In this document: piece by piece, positions 12,131 to 23,870 of the stretch
How the letters are laid out: each line of letters begins with the position of its first letter
How positions within the stretch are numbered: position 1 is the first letter of the stretch
Assembly: GCF_024868665.1 (NCBI RefSeq)
Contig: NC_079912.1
Coordinates: 19,902,986 to 19,966,985 of the forward strand
Origin: Triplophysa rosa
Lineage: Eukaryota > Chordata > Actinopteri > Cypriniformes > Nemacheilidae
Length of the DNA stretch: 64,000 nt
Direction of reading: 5' to 3'
Notes under the pieces: generated by a model
Seen by the model: the letters and a program-made list of their open reading frames with translations, nothing else
What the model was told of the DNA's origin: nothing
Database searches by the model: none
Translations under genes and position numbers: made by a program

Positions 12131-14122
12131 TGAGGTTTGTCCGGTCTAGATGATATGTCAAAATATACAGCAGCTAGACATTGGCCTTGGTCTTGGACTA
12201 GTCGATTAGTGATTTTTTAAGTTGAGAGTGTGACTGAACATGTGTTGATGCTGCGCATGTTCTGTATGACATATTATAATTTCAGATGTGCTCTTACTGT
12301 ATATATACAAAAATATATAGATATACCTTATGCACACATTTGCTGACATTTAGTTAAGTAACAAGAAATAGTGCTGAAGCTGTAATATTTTATTTGTTTA
12401 TGTTTAAAACTTCCTGTTTATTGCAAAGTTTAATTGTAAAAAAAACTTTTGGACAAACTACTAAAATAAACAGTCAATTAAACCGTATTCTTCACATAAG
12501 AATAAACTATCTTGTTGTTTTAATTGTTTTAACTTTCACTTCTGGTCATTTCTGTTGTAAGTCAAAGTGTGTCACGGCAGCACATGAACATACTGTGTGC
12601 TCAGAATCATGATTTCGTGCAAACGTCGAGTAACCTCACATAAATCATGCTGTTGTGTAAATAAAGACGCTTGGTTTAAAAGTCCCCTGATGGCACGAAG
12701 TAGAGCGGATGCAGAAAAAAGTGTGTTCATACAAAACAACAGCAATCAACTGACAATCTGCCAGTAAACATTAAAATGTGAGATAAACTGTGAAATATAT
12801 TTGTCTTTTTGATGTTGTGGTTTCTCACAATTAAATAATACATGAATTGAACTGTTTTTATGCAACAGCTGCAAGTCCAAACGCTGAAGTTGCTTTGGTC
12901 AGCAAATTGTCTTAATTGTGTTTCTGCGTTTGCTCTGACTATGGTTTCTATTTGTGGTGTTGTATATTTTTACTTGCATTCATACCTGAATATTACTTTT
13001 TAACAGAATGTTTACTTATATTGTTCATTTTTTGCATTTTATTATTGGATATTTGTTGGCCATGTATATTCATTTTATGCCTCAGAACAGGTTCACAAAA
13101 AAGATATGAAATGTTTTTAATACTGGATTAACACGTTCACTTGCTCCGGATAAGCCTGTAAAGGTATAAAAAATGCATTTAACATACGAAATGCATTTTC
13201 CAGATTTCAAAATGAAAAAGCCTCTTACACATCTTCAGTCCAGATACACTGCAGCATTTTGTTTCTTATTGAGACCAAAAAAAGTGAATACATGAACACG
13301 CGTGTCCAAAACAGCTGGAAAAGTGTTCCTTAAAACATATTGTGTGATAATTATTTTGTCTGGATGCTCTGATTATAAATCATTTACTTTAACCACTACA
13401 GTATACACTATACATTTAACAAAACCACTTTGTTTGTTCTTGAAGAAAATGCATTTAAACACAGCAGGATATGTGCGGGTCTGAGGGCAATAACGTCTTT
13501 TTAATATCTTCCTTTTCTTCCCAAATACAACAGCACAACTCTTATACACCTGCTAACCACAAGTTATGAGGCAGCTCACACCAAACCAAACTCTCGCCAA
13601 ATATATGACTAGACTCGTGACTCACAAAGAGACTACATAAGAAAGGTGGTCTGCAAAAGATGTTTATTCGTCTTTCAAAATTGCTAAGAAGTGTTTCACA
13701 GACAATAAATGCATAAAATAACGTAAGGTGTAATGTTAATCATGAAGAATTCCTCCAGCTGTATATTATGTAAAGTTGCAAACGTTAATGACGTAAAGCA
13801 TACGACATGTCTAACATCTAAGAGTCCTTACGGTGAGAAGGCGTCACTGGACAATTGTGTAATAAAGCCGTATATAAGTCCCTCTGCAGAGATTTCTCAG
13901 GACGGGACGGCTTTTGTCTGCAGTATAAACACAGAAGCTCCAGAGAAATGCCTCATCCCAAATGATCCGCGAGCTCTCAAAGGAAAGAAATGGGTGGGGT
14001 GACTCCTTCAGGAGCACACGCACGTCCCACGACCTCTCCTTGTGTCCACGATCCCTACAAATACTCAAGTCACGCTTCACATACCTCCATTATTCATGTC
14101 TACATTTATTTTCCCTTTCAAA
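12131..14122. other. Intergenic and presumed 5' flank of the RAMP gene
   Basis: AT-rich sequence without a recognisable coding exon; short ORFs here have no motif. The last few hundred bases before 14123 would contain the RAMP promoter and 5' UTR, but I see no clear TATA or initiator that I would defend. Confidence 0.4.
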
Positions 14123-17100
14123 ATGATTTATCAACTCTCTGGACTAATTTTGCTTTTGCTGGATTCATCGTTAATCTGTGGTAGGAAATCTTTGTTCTGA
14201 GATTACTGCAAATCTCTATATAAACAAATCTCCTCGAGCCTTGTTGATGGGTTAGGGTTTTGTAAGTCACTTTGGGTGTGAAAGCATGTTAAATGTCATC
14301 AGCTTTGCTAGTGCTGAACTAACTATTGTATTGCAGTTGTTTTCTTTTTCTTTTTTGCCTTTCAGGTCAAACAACACAGAAGAACAGCGTAGCATTTGAA
14401 GGTAAGGGAGAGAATTTGATGCAATGACATTTATTCAACTTTTTTCATTTAGTCCATAACCAACAGTTACGGTATCCCACTTTTTTTTGCTTTCTCAGGT
14501 CAAACAACACAGAAGAACAGTGTAGCATTTGAAGGTGAGGAAAATGGAATTAAGATTGAGATTTTGGTTTCTGCTGCTCATCTTTTTCTCCGGAGGACTC
14601 TATAATCTCATACTGTAGGCTACCGTATGCACTGTAAAACTTTGCTGTAATTTCTTATACAGTAATAACTTACTGTAGATTTAATGTCAAATTTTGTTTT
14701 AAGCATAAATTTACCTAGTTTGTATATTTTTCTTTCATAAAACAAGACTTAATATCTTGGGTCACTTTTCTTGTTATGTAAATGTATCGTAATTGAAGAA
14801 GTTTTAAATATTTTTACAGAAAACAAGAGAAAAAGGCTTAGGAAGAATGTCATTTTTTGCAGTGCTGCTGCGCAAATGCCAGTCCTTCTTGCTCATTTTG
14901 AATCTCAAATGTCAAAGTGTTTTAATTTTGATTAAAGTAATTGAAAACAGTACTAATTGGAAAGTATATTTAGTAGTAATTAAATCTACAGTAGGTTACT
15001 GGCAAACCTGCTGCAAAAACTACAGCAAAGTTTTACAGTGTGTGTTCAGAACATGAGACTGATTTGCTGAGATACAAAACTATTAAAGTCAGAGATTTTA
15101 AAAGGAACTTTTTCAATTTGTCCAAAACCAACAGTTTCGCTATCCACATTGCTTTTATAGTATTCTTTATAATTTATGGCAAAAATTGTATGAACTTAAA
15201 ATAGAAATGTAATCTTTTTTTTGCAGATGAAATGCATCATAATATTAATATTGATCATTTTAATGTTCTTCTGCTATACTGTATTTTTTCTCAAGATCAC
15301 TCACTTTACCCCGTTAGTATTTGCATTATTTACATCCGCACAATTTTTTTTACGATCACTTTGAATTCTCTTTCAGACAGTAACGGCACATATGAGGACC
15401 AAGGTAAAGAGACCGTTCATCTGTGACCATCAGTGTATTTTCAGCAATGTGTTTTCTGTGGTTCATAAAATCAGTGTCCTCTGGTGGTTCTCAGAGGATT
15501 TTCAGGATCAAGAACTTTACCATCATTATGTTCACTGTGATGATGCAGTCATGATGGAGATTGGAGAGAAAAACTGCTGCGTCAACTTCAATGCGAGCAT
15601 GACTGAACTCGGAGTGGAGAACTGGTGTAATGTGGAGAAGATCGTGAGGTAAGCCAGAGCGTCTTCACATGCGGCTTTACTTAGAATGAGACACGTCTGG
15701 TGGAGTCTCATTTCCGTCGATCACCGTGATCAGATGTTTCATGCAGAACAGGTCAAAGGTTTCCGCTCCTCTTTAAGCTCAATGCTAGATTTTTTTGTGT
15801 CTATTATTAATGTGCATATTTTGAATAGGCTACAGCATGCATTTTTAATAGATCTTTAAAAAAGTGAAAGTTTGGTGAATTACATATCCTACACCAGACT
15901 CTAAAAGCATCAGTTTGATTTCTATACTTAGCAATGTGTGCACTAGGTTTCCTATGCATTTTTCTGCTGAGAAATGGGAAGCTACTTAGCTTCATACTCG
16001 GTGCACAAAGACAGGAAAAGGGCACAGAAAACAATAGAAGGATGTGAAGGAATAATCGGTGGCCACTAACTACTTCAGGTAGCGAGAGAGTGAGAGACAT
16101 TTCCCTTTGACAAGAGCCCTTGTGTCTGTGATTCATGTCTTTGTGCTGCTTTGAATTGATTTCACAAAAAAACTGTTCAAAACACAATTTTATTCACATA
16201 TCACCTACTGTTTACCTTAACATCTGCTGTGTGCTTATAAGTCTTACTTATTGCAGTGGATTCAAAAATACCAGAATTATTTGCCTAATGCAGTTACTGC
16301 AAACTGAAGTCAAATTTTAGATTACTGGGTGTAAAATTCGTGGTGTGTCATGGTGGCGGTAATTGCAAGGAGGTTAAATGTGTGTACTACAGAGGGTATG
16401 CATTGACGTCACTTCCCCACGTGAACACGCCGGGACACGCTCCCTTGAGTGGTAAAACTAAGGCAAAATGACTGCATTCAATAGGAGGAACAAAAACCGG
16501 GACTAAACACGCAATTATTTGATGAAAGTACAAGCAGCTGGACTCGACGGTGATCCTTACGACAACCTTGTGACTTACAAAGGAATCAGGTGTTCTTAGA
16601 CACTGAAATGTTGCTCGGAATTGCGTTTCTTGATGTTGTAACCATTCATTTTGCCCAGTGTTTACCACTCAAGCAAGCGCGTTCCGGTGGGAAAGTGACG
16701 ACACGTGCATACCCTCTATTATAATGTGCATTTCTACTGTGACGTTCTTGTAAATATATAAATAGTGATATGACAAATGTATGAATTAAACCTCTTTCAC
16801 TGGGAGCATATGAAACTGCTGAGTAGAAATGAGAAATTGTACAGCTCTCTCATATCTATAGTCATATTACTAGATATCAATACCGTTTACAGTACTGTAC
16901 ATTTGTGCCTGTGCGAGCTTTAAAAATATGGAATTGATCGACTTAAAAAATGAGAAGGAATTTAATTTTTATATGCTGTTTGTCAAAATTTTCTTTTAAA
17001 CCGATAAGACTTTTTTCACCACATTAGAATCTTTTTTGGTTTTGCATATCATGTGACATTGAATACATTTATATTTGCTTCAGTCATTGCACTTTACCTG

Positions 17101-17476
17101 CTAAATAGTACACAGCACGTGCAAATAATCATGTCAGTGGGCACAAATTATTTTGTGCAAAATTCCCCTCTATTTGTGGTTGATATAAACCTGTGATTAT
17201 TTTGCAAAAAATATTTCGATCATTTCATGTCATATGTCGGGTACACATAGAGTTAGAACATTTGAAAACTTTACTTGTTATATGCATAAAGCACTTTAAG
17301 CAAATGTCTTTTGTGTGTGTTTGTAATGTTGATATTGTGCACTGGAAATGGGCACAAAATTCATACTATATGTACTAGTGGTGAAACAGATCACGGTACG
17401 GATCGTGCTCTACGGTTCGGAATGCATGTGAAATTAATGTGTAGGCTAAATGTATTCATCATACAGTAAAAGATCA

Positions 17477-17514
<38 letters not shown>

Positions 17515-18403
17515 AGTAATCTCGACGAGTAGCCTACAAAATGAAAGCGCATTCTCGCGTATATCTTAACTTAAACCACTGTGTATGGCTAGCTGTAAAG
17601 TTAAAGTAGCCTAATGTTGTGTTGAGTCAACGCGCAAACAACGCGATCTACGCGCGAACACGCATTACTTCAGCAATTTTGACGCCAACTCATAATTCAG
17701 TAACGCATTTGAGAAGACGAGAGAAAGTCAGTTGAGACACGTAATAGATGATCACCACCTCATAACACCTTTTTAAAGAATGCATGCATACTGTATGACA
17801 GCCTAGAAGATAAATAAGAACTGTTTGGAAACAAGATTCTCTGTTAAATTAATCTGTTGATATCTTCACAACTTTGTCACACAAGTTTTCACATTTTTTA
17901 TTGAATTATCTAAATTGCTGATATTATAATAATAAAACTAAGATTAGCATTTACGTTAGCTGATTCGAAAAATGATCCGATCCGTGAACTAAAATCCGTA
18001 GACAATCTTATTTTAAGGTTGAAAACACACGCACACACACACAAAATAACTAAAATAAAAGAGGCCGAGGAGGAGCTTCACAATAATATTTTGAAATAAT
18101 GGAAGTTTGAGCCTTCTGTTTTTATTGAAACAATCAGGTATTGTTTTTCTCTTGTCCAGCAGTTACCACGAGTTAACCGAGTGTTTGGAGAGAACGTCCA
18201 GGGTCGCCAGGTGTTATTACCCCAATCGTGTGGTGGAGCAGCTGTTCGTGGCGATACATCAGCGACACTTTCACTCGTGCAGTGATGAAGAGGAGTTACC
18301 CGACGCCCCGGCCGGAGTGGTGCTCGCTGCAACCCTGTTGCCCATCATCCTCATTCCCTTCATAGTGTACGTCGTGGTCTGGAAGAGCAGTTTAAGAGAC
18401 TAA
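14123..18403 (+). CDS. ramp2: Receptor activity-modifying protein, RAMP2-like
   Basis: Coding exons are 14123-14180, 14366-14401, 14499-14534, 15377-15403, 15495-15648 and 18160-18403. All junctions are GT-AG and the frame is kept, giving 184 residues. Exon 1 is a signal peptide (MIYQLSGLILLLL, residues 1-19). Exons 2 and 3 each encode the 12-mer GQTTQKNSVAFE. Exon 4 encodes an acidic stretch with the sequon NGT. The RAMP fold (about 67-144) keeps Cys67, 80 or 81, 97, 112, 122 and 144 in the RAMP1/3 six-Cys pattern. It is followed by a membrane span (about 157-177) and a short cytosolic tail WKSSLRD. RAMPs escort calcitonin-receptor-like GPCRs to the surface and set ligand choice for CGRP or adrenomedullin. 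The LIPF in the membrane span and the neighbourhood favour RAMP2, but the six-Cys pattern is unlike mammalian RAMP2, so paralog identity is tentative. A strong acceptor at 15226 may add an alternative exon for which I find no good donor. Confidence 0.88.
14630..15040. mobile_element. Hairpin MITE inside a RAMP intron
   Basis: The ends CACTGTAAAACTTTGCTGTA and TACAGCAAAGTTTTACAGTG are exact inverted repeats, and the interior is AT-rich and non-coding. It sits between RAMP mini-exons 3 and 4, so that intron was enlarged by a transposon. Confidence 0.75.
16391..16717. mobile_element. Hairpin MITE in the last RAMP intron
   Basis: The left end AGAGGGTATGCA and right end TGCATACCCTCT pair. Imperfect pairing continues for about 80 bp (for example TTGAGTGGTAAA / TTTACCACTCAA). 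The left arm carries a palindromic TGACGTCA at 16404-16411. The 93-residue minus ORF inside is a by-product of the arms. Confidence 0.75.
17477..17512. repeat. (CT)n microsatellite
   Basis: About 17 CT dinucleotides in the last RAMP intron. Confidence 0.9.
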
Positions 18404-19643
18404 CGGTTTATGCATCATGCCTCGGCATCCTCTGAGTGTGTGTGTGTAGATGAAGGGTCAAAGTGAAACTGGGTGTAAGTTCATGTTCTTCACAATAATG
18501 TGAGTATTGTAGCATACACAAACTCAGTGGGCTGGAATGGTTCACACACTAATGACTGAGCCAGAATGGATACGGCAAAAACAGGAAGGGTTGCTCACGA
18601 TCAAGCCGAAGATATGCCTTATAAAAAATAAGTGTACTTAGGCAAAGTTCAAATTCAAGTATACTTTTTGTAGTATGTACTAGTACTAGTATTAGAAAAT
18701 GTACTTCATGTATTTAGATTTTTAATTAGGTCAAAATTTAGTTTATAAATGTGTACTTTTAGGTATACTTTAAGTAAACATTGAGTAACGAGTTTACTTT
18801 ACTTTCTTATTTGCAGTTTACTTATAGGACACTTGAATATTTCGTTTTTTTACTTTAAAAGGGCAAGTATGTTTTTTAAAAATAAATGAATCAATTAAAT
18901 AAAGTGAAAAATATTGAACTAATTTGTGAATTCAAACAATTGTGACTTGTAATTATAAAATCTAATCAACATAAAATAAATAGAAACAGCGAATTCATTT
19001 ACAAGATTAGAATGTGAAATAGAATAATAAGAGATAATTTATTATTTGGTTTATGTTTTACCATGTTCTTTACCAAATTTTAACATAATTTACAATATGT
19101 TTTACACACATCCTAGACTTTATTCTGTGTACAGTAGTTTATTAAGTATATGATATGTAATGTCTTGAGCTCTGAATGATGCGGTCTTGTACACATGTGG
19201 TTTTGTAAGTAGTTTATGTAATTGTTTTTAAAAGAGATTTGTTGGCTTTCAACACTTTCTTTGACATGCAAACCACATACAAATGCAAGCACACAAATGT
19301 ATGTGTTATGTTTATGCTTTGGCTATGTAAACATGCTGCATTGTTTGTCATTAAAATATTATATTTTTGTCTGTGTTGAAATTCTTTATCACCTTAAAAT
19401 GCAGAGACAACTACAGTCATTTCTATGTAGCTTTTTCTAAAAAAGTGTACAAACTGCGGCACAATCCTCCGTTCGTTTTCCAGACGTTCCAGCAGCAACC
19501 CAACATGAGTTTTGAGCGGGGCTGTCTGTCTGATCAATGACAGATGAAGGGAGTGTTTTATGGAAGTATTTTAATGCCGTTAGTCTTTGAAGCAAAAAAG
19601 CATGTTGAATTACCACTAATTAAAAATAAATCTGTTGCATTAC
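18404..19643. other. RAMP 3' UTR and intergenic sequence
   Basis: AT-rich sequence without ORFs of interest. Between about 18630 and 18850 there are repeated phrases such as AAGTATACTTT and TTTAGGTATACTTTAAGTA, typical of fish dispersed repeats. Possible poly(A) signals are present, but none is clearly preferred. Confidence 0.4.
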
Positions 19644-20390
19644 CAGTGCTTGCATTTTTAGAGTCTGCAATTCAATGGGGTTGTATATTTAAGATGTGAA
19701 TATTTCAAATTGAAACATTTCATGCACAATTTCACAGTTAAAAAATCCTATAATCAAAATTCGCCTTTTAAATTTCACTTAAAAATTCAACTTGTTTTAA
19801 AATACAACATTTAATGTTCGACAGACAATTTTCAGTCCATATTATTTCGATTTAAAATTTGCTTCCACAAATTCAGTGGTTCAAATTCGGCTTGAAATTC
19901 AAAGTTTCACATCCAGGAATCCCAGGAGAAGCAATAGAGCGCCGAATCCACCGATGCACGATCTCTACCTGCTGCCTGACCGCTTCACCAGCAGGTGATT
20001 TCTTGCTTTGGTCTTCGTCAGAACCGACTTGCACCACCTGCTGGTGAAGCGGTCAGGCAGCAGGTAGAGATCGTGCATCGGTGGATTCGGCGCTCTATTG
20101 CTTCTCCTGAGATTCCCGGATGTGAAACTTTGAATTACAAGTCGAATTTGAACCACTGAATTTGTGGAAGCGAATTTTTAAACCGAAATTTTATGGATTG
20201 AAACTTGTCTGTCGAATATTAAAGTTTGTATTTTATAACAAGTTGAATTTTTTTAATGAAATTTAAAATGTGAATTTTGCTTATTTAATTTGTAAATGGT
20301 GAAACTGTGTGTGAAATGTTTCCATTTGAAAAATTCATAGGTTAAATATGCAACCATGTTGAACTGCAGAACCTTAAAATGCGAGCACTG
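19644..20390. mobile_element. 747-bp hairpin element with near-perfect GC-rich core
   Basis: The left end CAGTGCTTGCATTTT and right end AAAATGCGAGCACTG are near-complementary, giving a hAT-like CAG...CTG terminus. The whole element is an imperfect palindrome. The central arms at about 19913-20003 and 20035-20125 are almost identical inverted copies around a roughly 30-bp loop. I found no clear 8-bp target duplication, so class assignment is tentative. Short ORFs on both strands are mirror images of one another and not genes. Confidence 0.8.
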
Positions 20391-20826
20391 TTTACTGTTT
20401 ACAATGCATTTTTTTTCAGTTAATGCTATTCAGCTCGTCTTTTTGCTTCAAGCACATTTGTCACTATTTTACTTCCATATTGTTTCCAACGGGGTTTAGA
20501 TAGCAATCTTTTATTCTGTGCAATTTGGTATGATTGAAGTCCAAAAGATACCCACTGAACGCACTGCTGCCACCTTCTGGCCGAGATTTGAAAATGCACA
20601 GCAATTCGGTGACACAAAAGTAAACAACTTCACAAACATTTTCATTTGACTAGATAACAATGTTTAATGTTTTCTGTTTCGACAAAACATGACATACTCT
20701 TACACGCACACAACAACATAAAACATAATAGAATTAGGTCAGCATACAAGCATACTATTTACCCCGGGTTTTTTCATGATCATAGCACTAGAATATTATT
20801 GATTGTATTTTGTTGTTGTTCACGCA

Positions 20827-22434
20827 CTACTCGAGTTTAGATTTTTGTGTCCTGCACAATCTGACACACAGGAGGCGTGTTGTGAAAATCACAGCGCCCG
20901 CTACAGTCAGCACCAGCAGCAGCAGCAAAAATGCCAATACGTCAAGCGAGTGATACGAGTACCACGGCATCTTATAAGACTCTGTCCGTAAATGTGCCGC
21001 CCCTTTATGCCTCATCACGAACTCTATCCAATAGATGGCGCTGTCTCTGGGATGCGCAGGCTTGTCGTGGTGTATCCTAGAGAGCCGCTTCATGTTGTCT
21101 TTGTACGACGGACGATGCAACACGTCTTGCAGTGCTGTATAAAAACTCTGGCTGTCCAGTTTAGTGACCTCAAGCGCTTTAGCAGCCCCTCGCATCTCGA
21201 GACGCAATAAATTCTCAAACTGGTCAAATAGAAGCGGAAGCCCGACCACCGGAACGCCGTGATATATAGATTCATAAACCCCGTTGGCTCCGCCGTGGGC
21301 GACGAACGCCCGTGTTTTAGGATGACCAAGAAGGTCGTTCTGAGGCAGCCATTCAACCAGACGTGTATTGTTGCCCAGATTTTGAGGACGCTCACCCAGG
21401 TGCCTCCAAATCACTCGCTGGGGGAGCCGTGCAAAACCAGCAGCGATCTCCGAGGTGATTTCGGTCGGTAGACCTTTCACAAGCGTCCCCAGCGACATCA
21501 CGATCACTCCGTGTTCTCCCGACCCCTGCACGAACTCCTCAAGGTCTGCAGGTAAAGGCTTGGAGGGTTTGCATTGGAAGCCTCCGATGTGCACGAAGTT
21601 GGGCATTGTCGGACGTGGGAACTCGAAGACGAAATCTGATCGGATGAGCCAGATGTCCGTGGCCTGCAGCAGGTGCTTGAAACTGGTCTCAGGGCCAAAG
21701 TAATGTGCTACTAACTCCTGATAAACTGGGAATACGGTGAATTGGTCTATGCATGTGTTCAGTACATAATAAAGCATGTTCTTGACCCTCTCAATGAAGG
21801 ACATGCGGTTGGGAAGAGCGCTCCCGGACGCTGGGACGTACGAAGCCGGCGAGGATGCGACAACCGAGTGCGCTTCTCCGCTGGTGATCCATCTCACGTT
21901 GAACACTGTGGGTAGTCCAAGTTTATGAGCCACCAAAACCCCGGCAGGTAAACCTGGATCTATAAGAGCTACGTCATAACATGCTTCAAAGAGCTGTTGC
22001 ATAAGTACAGGGTTTTCAAACATCTCCACCACCAGCTGACTTGCCTCCTTATGTATTTCAGAGAGCGCCGTCAACATTTGCCAGTAGAACTGCATGGTGG
22101 CCAGCGGCGAGCCTCCTGATTTCTGGATCTTCAGCATCTTATTCAGGAAGGAGACGAAGAAATCTTGGTCCTCGATGCTGATGGGTTCTGGTAGGGTGAC
22201 GGTTATGGATTTGTAGTGGGGCGAGTCCTCCTTGACGTACCAGCTGGTGGAGGTCCTCACCACGCTGACCTCGTGACCCCGGTGATGTAAGTCTTTAATC
22301 AGCAGGTCCATGTTTATCCAGTGACTTCCGTCTACAGGGAAAACAAGAATTTTGCCAGCTAGAGCAGAGGAAGCCAGTGTGGTGAGAAGTGTGGAAAGAG
22401 CGAGGAGGCAGTGAGGAGATCCTAGAAGATTCAT
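20827..22434 (-). CDS. UDP-glycosyltransferase, UGT5-type, single exon
   Basis: A 535-residue uninterrupted ORF. The ATG at 22434 (MNLLGSP) is chosen because the codon that opens the ORF at 22449 is GTG. Residues 1-26 form a signal peptide. The catalytic-base region PVDGSHW follows, with His38. The C-terminal UDP-sugar-binding signature includes VAHGGANGVYES and HGVPVVGLPLLFDQFENLLR. A membrane anchor (VLAFLLLLLVLTVAGAVIF) precedes a short basic tail. This is the type I ER-membrane architecture of UGTs, which transfer glucuronate or another sugar from UDP-sugar to lipophilic acceptors. Intronless UGTs of this kind belong to the fish UGT5 group, in contrast to the multi-exon UGT1 and UGT2 genes. 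No disabling lesion is visible. The substrate cannot be read from the sequence. Confidence 0.88.
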   Translation of the reverse strand: MNLLGSPHCLLALSTLLTTLASSALAGKILVFPVDGSHWINMDLLIKDLHHRGHEVSVVRTSTSWYVKEDSPHYKSITVTLPEPISIEDQDFFVSFLNKMLKIQKSGGSPLATMQFYWQMLTALSEIHKEASQLVVEMFENPVLMQQLFEACYDVALIDPGLPAGVLVAHKLGLPTVFNVRWITSGEAHSVVASSPASYVPASGSALPNRMSFIERVKNMLYYVLNTCIDQFTVFPVYQELVAHYFGPETSFKHLLQATDIWLIRSDFVFEFPRPTMPNFVHIGGFQCKPSKPLPADLEEFVQGSGEHGVIVMSLGTLVKGLPTEITSEIAAGFARLPQRVIWRHLGERPQNLGNNTRLVEWLPQNDLLGHPKTRAFVAHGGANGVYESIYHGVPVVGLPLLFDQFENLLRLEMRGAAKALEVTKLDSQSFYTALQDVLHRPSYKDNMKRLSRIHHDKPAHPRDSAIYWIEFVMRHKGAAHLRTESYKMPWYSYHSLDVLAFLLLLLVLTVAGAVIFTTRLLCVRLCRTQKSKLE

Positions 22435-23100
22435 TGTGTCCTGGTGCACAAAAATGATAAAAAAAGTTCATGCTCACATATTGTTCACGGTACCATTTGA
22501 AATAATAATGAAATCCCTCTTGGAAAAAATCAAGGTTAAGTCATTAATGTGCTTTCTGTGTTTATATTTATTTCTGCACAATCCAACAGTTGGTTCATGC
22601 ACACACGGACGCACAAAGTTTCAGGAAATTTAACACAGATGTGGCTTGATAATGTACGAGGTCTTTTAGAGAAGAGACTGACTGATAGCATGCTCCTAAA
22701 GACACAAACGGCTCACACGGTGAACTGTCTGGTCAAAATATACAAAAATGTGGAACATTTGACTATATTCAATACATTCTATAAAATGTTCAAAAGTGAA
22801 GATCTTTGATGCGCAATGAAAACTGAAAACTAGTCATTCTCGAAGAAAGCACAGAGAGCTTTTCCTTTATATTCATGAAAGGAGAAAGGGAGGAAACAGG
22901 CCCACGATCAGATGAAGGTTGGGAAGGAAACAGAAACGATCAAACAGGATGTGGTGATCTAACAGAAACGAGAAAACAAAACAGATTTTAACCTTGTTTT
23001 TACCTTAGTCTGTAATACTCGTCTCTCTCGCTCGCTCTGCTGCAGAGAAAAACTTCAGATTGCCAATGACTATTGCGTAACTCAGGGAAATGTGCTCTCT

Positions 23101-23104
23101 GCGC

Positions 23105-23166
<62 letters not shown>

Positions 23167-23213
23167 GTGTGCGTGTGTGTGCGTGTGTGTGCGTGTGTGT
23201 GCGTGTGTGTGTG
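23101..23213. repeat. (GT)n microsatellite with regular GCGTGTGT interruptions
   Basis: A pure GT run is followed by five GCGTGTGT units. It generates long artefactual His/Thr ORFs on the minus strand. Confidence 0.95.
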
Positions 23214-23870
23214 AGGGAGAGAGAAACAAAAGCATGAAACGAGTATAAAAGGGAAAAAACTTCCTCCCAACTCTTCCAACAATAAAACATACTTAACCAA
23301 ACAAATGTCATGTGAAATAAAGTGTGCATGAGAGAAAGACAGCACACAGAGATACTCAACCTTTCTCCTCTTTACCCTGGCAAAGACTGGTGGTAACATA
23401 GTTCAATGTCAAATTCCTCCAGCAAAATGTGTTCAAATGTCAGGTCACTAAACTCTGAAGAGAATGGAAAGGGGCTGCGTTCAGTGAAGTATATGAGGTC
23501 GGTACTGTTGCACACAACAGTCTGATCTGACCAGCCACTGATATAGAGCTATTCATTCTGCTTCTGCACATTGTTTGACACATGCAGTACGGTTCATGAT
23601 TAGATATGTTGCATAAGGGAGACTTGGCAATGTGCAATGGTAACTAATACCCCAACTCACACCCTTAATACAGTTATTTGCTGTTGACATTGCAAACATG
23701 AGTGAGGATTATCATATTTTAATGTAACAACTTTATTTAATAACAATAAATGAATGTAAAATTTGTAGAAATATAACATTTCATTTTAAAACAAAAGCCT
23801 TATTTATTTTTTTTTAAATTAACATTTTACAATTTAACAAATGTTGGTGGTTTACTAGACTCATCAAGAT

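Noticed and set aside
15495..15650. RAMP exon beginning after the inner TTTTCAG at about 15504
   Set aside because: Using that AG breaks the reading frame from the preceding phase-1 exon; the acceptor at 15494 keeps it.
22435..22449. Longer UGT N-terminus starting five codons upstream
   Set aside because: The upstream codon is GTG; the ATG at 22434 directly precedes a normal signal peptide.
23000..23399. His-Thr-rich minus ORFs of 76-119 codons
   Set aside because: Translation of the (GT)n microsatellite.
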